Of a stretch of DNA of 21,117 nt, positions 14,184-21,117 are shown piece by piece. The translations under genes and the position numbers were made by a program. The notes under the pieces are model-generated. The model did no database searches and was not told the DNA's origin. It saw only the letters and a program-made list of their open reading frames with translations. How positions within the stretch are numbered: the first letter of the stretch is position 1; every line of letters begins with the position of its first letter. The stretch is from an uncultured Collinsella sp. (lineage in GTDB: Bacteria; Actinomycetota; Coriobacteriia; Coriobacteriales; Coriobacteriaceae), in assembly GCA_902494545.1 (NCBI GenBank), contig CABUTP010000004.1:1-21117 (forward strand), read 5' to 3'.

Positions 14184-14683
14184 ACTGTGCCTCCTAAACA
14201 AGCCCCTCTTAGACTTGCGTATATAACGGAGCACCCGATTGGCTCCGTTAGGACCGTTTTGCGCGTTGCCGGCGATGACAATGCGCGATGTCTAAACGTC
14301 TCAACGCTCAGACAAACATTATTTTACCGTTCTGGTTGGTCAGTTATTCACCTAAAGCCGACAATGATGAAACGTTTTTTCTATCCCTGAAGACCCTTGT
14401 GGGGCATTCATACTCCCAAGCTGGGCAAACGTTTTATCAAGGTTGACCACATATCCCGGGCAGGACTGTGCCCCTCCAAAATGCGCCCCGTTCGCCGCCA
14501 AAAATCGACCGTTTGCGGCACCGTGATACCACTCGGTCGTCCAAGGTGCCGACATTTGTGCGACATCCGTCTTCGTGGTGCAAAGGTGCATGTCCAAGTG
14601 CGGCACCCCCGGTGTGCCACATGCGGGTAAACTAGAACCTTATATAGAGACATTTGAACCCTAACCGCAGCAAAGGAGGCCCC
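14184..14683. other. 500-bp intergenic region between divergent operons
   Basis: The leader hairpin of the alcohol dehydrogenase lies at 14224-14250. The part from about 14400 to 14610 is GC-rich and structured, with short complementary words such as GGGCA/TGCCC near 14459-14475 and GGTGCCG with CGGCACC (14548-14606), but no clear gene. An 84-aa minus-strand frame (14606-14352) has no ribosome site or recognisable motif. TAAACT (14628-14633) and the TATATA at 14641 are possible -10 boxes for the plus-strand operon, without good -35 partners. Confidence 0.45.
14224..14250 (-). promoter_or_regulatory. Leader hairpin upstream of Fe-ADH
   Basis: TAACGGAGC (14224-14232) and GCTCCGTTA (14242-14250) form a perfect 9-bp stem with a 9-nt loop, about 40 bp upstream of the Fe-ADH start. 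No U-run follows. It may be a dyad operator or a 5' mRNA stabiliser. Confidence 0.45.
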
Positions 14684-15760
14684 ATGGCATTCGATCCCAT
14701 TCAAGAGGATTGCCATCGCCTCGTTCTTGAGGCCTTGCGCCGCGATAATATCCCACTCACCGACGCTGCCGCCGTAGAGCGCCTGATGGAACAATTCACC
14801 CGCAACCCCGCGCCGCTCATCGTGCACGACCGCGACCGCGCCGGGCACCTCATTGCCAAGGTGGTCGAGGCTGTCGACTACCGCATTCCCTTTATCCCTG
14901 ACGATACCCAGGCAGAGCAAGAAGAGGCCACTGCCGAGAACATGCTTCGCGAGGCAACCGAGCTCGATCCGGCCAACTGGGACGCTCAGCGCATGCTGAC
15001 CGCCCTCACCGCCAACTCCAACGAGGAGTACGTACAGTACTTGGTATCCAAGCGCGATGAAGTCGAGCATGATCTGGCGCTCAAGATCGCCTCGGCGCAG
15101 GACCCCTATGAGCGCGAGGCCGCAGGCGACCTTATGCGCCGTCCCTACCTGCGCTGGCTTGCCGCCCTTGCGTCGCGCGCCCTCATTAGCGGCCGCTATC
15201 GCCTGTCGCTCGAAGCCGCAAACCGCAGCCTGGACTTTGCCCCCAACGATCCTGCCGGCGTCCGTCACACCGCGATGCTCGCCATGGCAAAGCTCGAATA
15301 CCCTGCCGAGGAGCTCAAACGTTTTCGTTCCGCCCACTCCGTCCCCTATCTTGCCAACACGCCGCTGCGCCGTCGTCCCAAGGACGCGGAGCGCGACTTG
15401 GACCCGTGGACGCTCATCGCGCTGATGAGCGCTGCCTGGCGCGAGCTGGACTACGAGGGTGCCGAGCGCTACTTGCGCATCCTGGTGCGCTCATGCCCGC
15501 ACGCGGCCGAAGCACTCTACTTCCAAACCGAGTTTCCCGATGGCGTCTATGCCCGCGTCAACGTGGGCGTGGGCTCCACCGACGAGCTTGTCCTTGCGCT
15601 GTCCGAGGCGACGCCGGTACTGCAGGAGGGCCTGGGCGCCCCCGACAACGCCAGCTTTGCCGCCTGGGTCGCCACCAACGATATCGTGCGTTCCCAGATC
15701 GACGAGCGCATCCTGCGGGCGGCCGAGCAGGGCTTGCCGTTTAAGGGAGGAGACCTCTAA
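14684..15760 (+). CDS. TPR-like helical-repeat protein A
   Basis: A 358-aa soluble, all-helical protein with no signal peptide or membrane segment. TPR-like helix pairs are visible at residues about 84-108 (ENMLREATELDPANWDAQRM), 155-205 (ALISGRYRLSLEAANRSLDF and following) and 243-285 (AAWRELDYEGAERYLRILVR and following). The last part after residue 290 is less repetitive. It is clearly paralogous to the next gene. AAAGGAGG at 14672-14679 sets the ATG at 14684, with short spacing; an upstream TTG at 14654 is less likely. The stop TAA overlaps the next start (TAATG), so translation is coupled. TPR folds usually hold protein partners; given the third gene of the operon, the partner may belong to the cell-wall amidation machinery, which is an inference. 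Confidence 0.75.
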   Translation: MAFDPIQEDCHRLVLEALRRDNIPLTDAAAVERLMEQFTRNPAPLIVHDRDRAGHLIAKVVEAVDYRIPFIPDDTQAEQEEATAENMLREATELDPANWDAQRMLTALTANSNEEYVQYLVSKRDEVEHDLALKIASAQDPYEREAAGDLMRRPYLRWLAALASRALISGRYRLSLEAANRSLDFAPNDPAGVRHTAMLAMAKLEYPAEELKRFRSAHSVPYLANTPLRRRPKDAERDLDPWTLIALMSAAWRELDYEGAERYLRILVRSCPHAAEALYFQTEFPDGVYARVNVGVGSTDELVLALSEATPVLQEGLGAPDNASFAAWVATNDIVRSQIDERILRAAEQGLPFKGGDL

Positions 15761-16803
15761 TGGATCCGAGCGTCTACATCCCCGCCTACCTGGAGCGCGC
15801 CTACGTTGCGTCGCACCCCGAGCTCACCGATGCAGCACGCGAGCTTGTCCATAACGACGTGAGCGTCAACCCTCATAAGTATGCGCAGACCGAGCATGCC
15901 CAGGCGCTGCTGTCCTATGCCGGCGTCCACCGTCACCTGCTCGACGAGCTCCATCGCATCGAAGACATGGGCAGCGACGAGGAGTTTGAACAGACGCGCA
16001 ACCGCCTGTTCGACGACATGCGCGACGAGCTGCTCAAGATTGTTCGCGTCGACGCGCTGGCCGTCGATGCCCAGCTGCTCGCCATCATTTTGGCGGACAC
16101 GCCCGTCGATGCCTGTCTGGGCGATCTGATGAAACTCGAGGCGACCACGGCCGATTACCTGCGGCAAAGCGTGCCCGGGTTCGACATGGAGGCCCCGCAC
16201 TACTGGGCCAACAAGGTTTTGACGGACGGCGTGACGGCGGCCGATCTCACCGTAAGCGAGCCGGCTCTTATCGGGTGGCTCCACACGCTCGAGGCCATCT
16301 CGCAGCTGTGCATGGCGAGCGCTCGCTACCGTGCTGCTGCCAACTACGCCCGCCGCGTCCTTAAGGCGGAAGGCTATCCCACCCGAGCTGCAGGCACCGT
16401 GCTACTCGCCCTCGCTCGCCTAGAAGACGAGGACGGCTTTTTTGCCCTGGCCCACCAGCTCGAGGAGCAGATGGGGGCCGATACCCTCGAGAACTCCCCC
16501 TGGTACCTGCTCGCCCGCACGATCTTGCTGTTCAAAACGAACAAGATGCGCCCGGCGACACGCGCGCTGCGTGAGTTTGCCAACCGCTGCGAGGGCGGCG
16601 CGTTCTTTTTGCTGAACCCCATGTATCAGACGCCGTACCTTCCCTGCCGGCCCGAACCGCACGACCCCTGGGACCTTTCGCATCAGGCAGTTTGGGAGGC
16701 CGACGGCATCATCTCGGATACTCCCGACTTTGCCCCCTGGGCCAGCGCTTGCGAAGGCGTATCGCAGCTTGCCCAGGAATTTGCGCGCCGCTACGGCTTT
16801 TAA
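15760..16803 (+). CDS. TPR-like helical-repeat protein B, paralogue of A
   Basis: A 347-aa all-helical soluble protein. Its central part aligns by eye with protein A. LLKIVRVDALAVDAQLLAI (91-109) matches LREATELDPANWDAQRML, WLHTLEAISQLCMASARYRA (173-192) matches WLAALASRALISGRYRL, and TVLLALARLED matches TAMLAMAKLEY. The pair of helices at about 248-285 also corresponds. The N-terminal 80 residues and the C-terminal tail (LPCRPEPHDPWDLSHQ and onward) differ, so the two copies have diverged. The start codon shares one base with the stop of A, with GGGAGGAG at 15744-15751. It ends 45 bp before the MurT-GatD gene, probably in the same transcript. No catalytic motif was recognised. Confidence 0.74.
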   Translation: MDPSVYIPAYLERAYVASHPELTDAARELVHNDVSVNPHKYAQTEHAQALLSYAGVHRHLLDELHRIEDMGSDEEFEQTRNRLFDDMRDELLKIVRVDALAVDAQLLAIILADTPVDACLGDLMKLEATTADYLRQSVPGFDMEAPHYWANKVLTDGVTAADLTVSEPALIGWLHTLEAISQLCMASARYRAAANYARRVLKAEGYPTRAAGTVLLALARLEDEDGFFALAHQLEEQMGADTLENSPWYLLARTILLFKTNKMRPATRALREFANRCEGGAFFLLNPMYQTPYLPCRPEPHDPWDLSHQAVWEADGIISDTPDFAPWASACEGVSQLAQEFARRYGF

Positions 16804-16848
16804 CGGCACAAACGTCACGACCATGTCATTCACGTTAGGAACGGCTTC

Positions 16849-19026
16849 ATGAACTTCCGCTCATCTCTCGCCTGCACCTCGAGCGATATCGCCCGCTGGG
16901 GGCTGCGCTCCGTCCTTAAGCGCCAGGGCGGCGTACTCCCCGGCCGCATCGCCATGAAGATCGACCCCGAGCTGCTAAGCGACCTCGCGGGCCTTGTCGA
17001 CCGCAGCGTGGTGATCACCGGCACCAACGGCAAGACCACCACCTCCAACCTCATCGCCGATGCCGTTGCCGCCAGCGGCGCCACCGTGGTATGCAACCGC
17101 GCCGGCAACAACATGGAGCCAGGCGTGGTGGGCGCGTTGCTCGAGGCGCGCGGCAACCTTAAGCGAACCGCCAGCAGCAAGCGCGTAGGCGTCTTTGAGT
17201 GCGACGAGCTCTACACGGTGCGCGTCCTGCCCAAGCTCAAGCCGACCTACTTTGTGCTGCTCAACCTGTTCCGCGACCAGCTGGACCGCTACGGTGAGAT
17301 CGACCACACCCAGGACGTCATCGCCCACGCGCTGGAGCTTTCGCCGACAACGACGCTCATCTATAACGCCGACGACCCGCTGTGTGCCGCGATCGCCGCG
17401 CGCGTTCCCAATGCAAGCATCGCCTTTGGCATCGACGGCGCCACCGACACCGAGTCTGACCGCATTAGCGACTCGCGCTTTTGCTCGCAGTGCAACACCC
17501 CGTTGGAGTACGACTACGTGCAATACGGCCAGCTCGGCGCCTACCATTGCCCCTCGTGCGGTTGGGCACGCCCTTCGCTTGTCCGTCGCGTGACGGGCGT
17601 GGAGCTCGGCTGCGACGGCTACGGCTTTGACCTGGTCTTTGGATCTGCGTCCGACGCGGCTGCCGTACACATCGCCACGCGCTACAACGGCCTGTACATG
17701 GTCTACAACGTTGCCGCCGCATTCTTTGCCGCACATGAGTTGGGCGTGGATACGGCGCACCTGCAGCCCACGCTCGATGCCTATGTGCCCGCCGGCGGAC
17801 GCATGGGGCGCTGGGATATCGCCGGCCGCACCGTCGAGGCCAACCTGGCCAAAAATCCCGTAGGCTTCGATCGCCAGATTCAGTCCATTAAAACGGCAGG
17901 CGGCAGGCTCTGCGCCTTCTTCCTGAACGACAACGACGCCGACGGCCACGATGTCTCGTGGATCTACGACGTCGACTTCGAGCGCATCGCCGATACCCCA
18001 GGGCTTGTCGCCTTTGCCGGCGGTACGCGTGCACACGATATGCAGGTACGCCTCAAGTACGCCGGCATCGATGCCGCGATTATCTCGGACGTCGCGCAGG
18101 CAATTGGCGCCGTGGCAGACGAGGCCGCCGATGACACCTTCTACGCAGTCGCCAACTACACGGCCTTCCCGCCGCTGGTCAAGGAGCTCGACGGACTGAA
18201 GGACGCCACCGCCGACGCTGTTTCCGAGCGCGCCGTAGCCCGTGCCGACGGCAGCGCTCTTCCTGTCGGCATCGCACCAGTCGAGCTTTCGCGCCCGCTG
18301 CGCATCGTCTACCTGTATCCCGATGCTCTCAACCTCTATGGCGACGGCGGCAACGTCATCGCCCTCGAGCGCCGCTGCGCTTGGCGCGGCATTCCCGCGC
18401 GCGTGGACGAGGTCCGCATGGGCGAGACGCTCGATCTCACCGACGCCGACATCGTCATGATGGGCGGTGGCTCCGACCGCGATCAGCTAGCCGTGGCACA
18501 CGAGCTGCTCGCTCAAAAAGACAAGGTCGCGGCCTATGTTGAGGACGGTGGCACACTGCTTGCCATCTGTGGCAGTTATCAGCTGCTCGGCCGTTCGTAC
18601 TATATGGGCGAGGATCGCATCGAGGGCCTGGGCGTCGTTGCCGCCGAAACCGTGCGCGGCTCCGATCGCCTGATCGGCAACGTCGCCGTCAAGACCGACC
18701 TGGCACCCGAGCCCTTTGTGGGATTTGAGAACCACGGCGGCCGCACCCTGCTCGATGCAGAGGCCACGCCGCTCGGAACGTCCGTCGTCACGGGTACCGG
18801 CAACAACGGCGACGACGGCTTCGAGGGTCTGATCTACAAGGGCGTCATCGGCACGTACCTGCATGGCCCGGCGCTGCCCAAGAACCCCGAGCTTGCCGAC
18901 TGGCTCATCGCCCACGCCCTCGAGCGCCGCGGCGATGCGCAGGCCACAGCCCTGCTGCCGCTCAAGCCCCTCGACGACACCTACGAGCACGCCGCCCACG
19001 ACGCCGTCATGAAGCTCCTCCCCTAA
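16849..19026 (+). CDS. murT-gatD: MurT-GatD fusion: lipid II isoglutaminyl synthase
   Basis: A 725-aa protein joining both subunits of the enzyme that amidates D-Glu of lipid II to D-isoglutamine. Residues 1 to about 445 are MurT: Mur-ligase P-loop ITGTNGKTTTSN (56-67), LFRDQLDRYGEIDH (140-153), a four-cysteine zinc ribbon (Cys212, 215, 234, 237) and the C-terminal DUF1727 part containing NLAKNPVGF (332-340). Residues about 451-483 are an Ala/Asp-rich linker. Residues 485 to about 700 are GatD: LYPDALNLYGDGGN (489-502), MMGGGSDRDQ (537-546), the nucleophile Cys574 in AICGSYQLLG and His672 in TYLHGPALPKNP. GatD supplies ammonia from glutamine. In Staphylococcus and Streptococcus these are two separate proteins. 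There is no stop or frameshift in the linker. AGGA at 16836-16839 precedes the ATG. It is the last gene of the TPR operon, followed by a terminator. Confidence 0.93.
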   Translation: MNFRSSLACTSSDIARWGLRSVLKRQGGVLPGRIAMKIDPELLSDLAGLVDRSVVITGTNGKTTTSNLIADAVAASGATVVCNRAGNNMEPGVVGALLEARGNLKRTASSKRVGVFECDELYTVRVLPKLKPTYFVLLNLFRDQLDRYGEIDHTQDVIAHALELSPTTTLIYNADDPLCAAIAARVPNASIAFGIDGATDTESDRISDSRFCSQCNTPLEYDYVQYGQLGAYHCPSCGWARPSLVRRVTGVELGCDGYGFDLVFGSASDAAAVHIATRYNGLYMVYNVAAAFFAAHELGVDTAHLQPTLDAYVPAGGRMGRWDIAGRTVEANLAKNPVGFDRQIQSIKTAGGRLCAFFLNDNDADGHDVSWIYDVDFERIADTPGLVAFAGGTRAHDMQVRLKYAGIDAAIISDVAQAIGAVADEAADDTFYAVANYTAFPPLVKELDGLKDATADAVSERAVARADGSALPVGIAPVELSRPLRIVYLYPDALNLYGDGGNVIALERRCAWRGIPARVDEVRMGETLDLTDADIVMMGGGSDRDQLAVAHELLAQKDKVAAYVEDGGTLLAICGSYQLLGRSYYMGEDRIEGLGVVAAETVRGSDRLIGNVAVKTDLAPEPFVGFENHGGRTLLDAEATPLGTSVVTGTGNNGDDGFEGLIYKGVIGTYLHGPALPKNPELADWLIAHALERRGDAQATALLPLKPLDDTYEHAAHDAVMKLLP

Positions 19027-19033
19027 CGCCCCA

Positions 19034-19070
19034 CCACCACAAAGGGGACAGGCACCTTTGTGGTGGTTTT
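19034..19070 (+). terminator. Intrinsic terminator after murT-gatD
   Basis: CCACCACAAAGG (19034-19045) and CCTTTGTGGTGG (19055-19066) form a perfect 12-bp stem with loop GGACAGGCA, followed by TTTT. It lies 8 bp after the stop codon and ends the plus-strand operon. Confidence 0.92.
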
Positions 19071-19087
19071 CCAGTTTGCCAACGATA

Positions 19088-19116
19088 TGTGAACGGCTAA
19101 AAAAGTCTGCTATACT
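19088..19116 (+). promoter_or_regulatory. tRNA-Glu promoter
   Basis: A strong TATACT (19111-19116) lies 11 bp upstream of the tRNA 5' end. TGTGAA at 19088-19093 with a 17-bp spacer is the best -35, weak by sequence. Position relative to the mature tRNA supports the -10 call. Confidence 0.6.
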
Positions 19117-19126
19117 CTTTCCCGCT

Positions 19127-19203
19127 GTCCCCATCGTCTAGCGGCCAAGGACGCCACCCTTTCAAGGTGGATATCGCGGGTTCGAATCCCGCTGGGGGCA
19201 CCA
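19127..19203 (+). tRNA. trnE: tRNA-Glu (anticodon UUC), CCA encoded
   Basis: The 7-bp acceptor stem GTCCCCA/TGGGGGC has one G·U pair. The D-arm region is TCGTCTAGCGGCCAAGGA, the anticodon stem CCACC/GGTGG encloses the loop CTTTCAA with anticodon TTC at 19161-19163, and the T-arm is GCGGGTTCGAATCCCGC. The discriminator is A at 19200 and CCA follows at 19201-19203. All arms fold normally. It is flanked by its own promoter and terminator, so it is a single-gene unit. Confidence 0.96.
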
Positions 19204-19214
19204 TTTGAAACGAG

Positions 19215-19247
19215 AAGCCCGTTACCCCCGCGGTGACGGGCTTTTTT
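19215..19247 (+). terminator. Intrinsic terminator after tRNA-Glu
   Basis: AAGCCCGTTACC (19215-19226) pairs with GGTGACGGGCTT (19232-19243) with one U·G pair and a 5-nt loop, followed by a T-run to 19247. Confidence 0.9.
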
Positions 19248-19257
19248 CTACCCCAAC

Positions 19258-19293
19258 GCCGGGATTCGAACCCGACAGGGTGCGAATCCCGGC
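19258..19293. repeat. Inverted repeat with tRNA T-arm-like sequence
   Basis: GCCGGGATTCG (19258-19268) is exactly inverted at 19283-19293. On the minus strand 19273-19260 reads GGGTTCGAATCCCG, identical over 14 bp to the T-arm of the tRNA-Glu just upstream (19178-19191). No matching acceptor, D or anticodon arms exist, so it is not a tRNA gene. A tRNA remnant or an old integration scar is the likely explanation. Confidence 0.55.
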
Positions 19294-19307
19294 ATCATCG
19301 CAAGGCC

Positions 19308-19528
19308 TGTGGGCAAAAAATAGCAAATATGAGTACTGTTACTATTTTAGTAACAGCAATTTCATGCCTTCAGAAGACGATTAAGACGTCAGGCGTCCTA
19401 CGGCGGAAGAATTGCAGACGTTTATCGGCTAAGTACTTGGACATATGTTGCGTAACACTGCATATTTTGCAAATAAATAATGCTACAGGACTTGTGACAG
19501 TACTCATATTTGACGTTTTTTGCCCACA
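19308..19528. mobile_element. 221-bp MITE-like element with 35-bp terminal inverted repeats
   Basis: The left end (19308-19342) and right end (19528-19494 read in reverse) match at 31 of 35 positions. Both open TGTGGGCAAAAAA and share CAAATATGAGTACTGT; the differences are TAG against CGT and one T/C. Just inside the left end is a perfect 9-bp hairpin with a 3-nt loop (19336-19356). The interior is AT-rich compared with the chromosome and codes for no transposase. Small size, long terminal inverted repeats, TG...CA ends and a site beside a tRNA fit a non-autonomous transposable element mobilised in trans. I see no clear target-site duplication at the borders. With the terminator and T-arm-like fragment it accounts for most of the gene-free stretch 19204-19649. 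Confidence 0.65.
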
Positions 19529-19581
19529 ACCCTTTATACCTAGGCATATCGGCGGCAAAACGGGCTTCAAAGCGTCCTTCG

Positions 19582-19618
19582 CAAACAAAAACCGGGGCCC
19601 GCATGATGCGGACCCCGG
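19582..19618 (-). terminator. Intrinsic terminator after glutamine synthetase
   Basis: CCGGGGCCCGCA (19592-19603) faces TGCGGACCCCGG (19607-19618). All 12 positions pair in the minus-strand RNA, one as U·G, but the plus strand has a C·A mismatch. A T-rich run (19591 down to 19582) follows on the minus strand, assigning it to the glutamine synthetase transcript. Confidence 0.88.
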
Positions 19619-19649
19619 CTCAATACCGTGACGATATGTCAGTTACGCT

Positions 19650-21117
<1,468 letters not shown>

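Noticed and set aside
14408..15337. Minus-strand frame of 309 aa across the intergenic region and TPR protein A
   Set aside because: Its first two thirds are antisense to the TPR gene, which has a good ribosome site and a paralogue next door. The remaining part lies in the structured intergenic stretch without a start signal.
19233..19631. Plus-strand 132-aa and minus-strand 72-aa frames over the MITE-like element
   Set aside because: Both have no ribosome site and run through terminators and the inverted repeats. Similar peptides on both strands (CGQK..NMSTVT) simply reflect the terminal inverted repeats.

Overview
The window looks like a chromosomal segment of a high-GC, gut-type Actinobacterium of the class Coriobacteriia, most likely Collinsella or a close relative. 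This is an inference from protein style, the fermentative and PTS gene content, a type III glutamine synthetase, and GC-rich coding with long antisense shadow frames. No rRNA or other taxonomic marker is present. Genes sit on both strands in short operons separated by well-formed hairpin terminators.

Layout. 1-139 (-): start of GMP synthase guaA. 407-1420 (+): cytoplasmic-type L-asparaginase. 1443-2127: a divergent pair, a small XRE regulator (-) and an unrecognised 129-aa protein (+), around a perfect 24-bp palindrome. 2137-3608 (-): ychF followed by a small DUF1648-like membrane protein. 3735-9028: a sugar locus with a GH4 6-phospho-alpha-glucosidase and a PTS EIICB on the minus strand, and a zinc polyol-type dehydrogenase plus a GntR/UTRA regulator on the plus strand. 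Two identical 14-bp operator-like sites in opposite orientation lie in the 356-bp divergent promoter region. 9160-14183 (-): an iron-sulfur ferredoxin-like protein, two glycerol-dehydrogenase paralogues and an iron-containing alcohol dehydrogenase, a fermentative redox block. 14684-19026 (+): two tandem paralogous helical-repeat proteins, then one 725-aa polypeptide fusing MurT and GatD, the two subunits of lipid II isoglutaminyl synthase. 19127-19203: tRNA-Glu(UUC), followed by a terminator, an inverted tRNA T-arm-like fragment and a 221-bp element bounded by 35-bp imperfect inverted repeats (MITE-like). 19650-21117 (-): C-terminal two thirds of a type III glutamine synthetase, running off the window.

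How it works together. The sugar locus reads as a self-contained regulon: import and phosphorylation by the PTS, hydrolysis by GH4, and oxidation of a released polyol by the dehydrogenase, all controlled by the GntR protein. A glucosyl-polyol such as maltitol would fit, but the substrate is inferred. The minus-strand dehydrogenase block fits disposal or use of glycerol, diols or short alcohols. The cell-wall operon would amidate the glutamate of lipid II; glutamine synthetase nearby makes the nitrogen donor, though no common regulation is visible.

The most notable items are the MurT-GatD fusion with its two helical-repeat partners, the PTS/GH4/dehydrogenase regulon with paired operators, the divergent XRE/unknown module with its palindrome, and the MITE-like element beside the tRNA.
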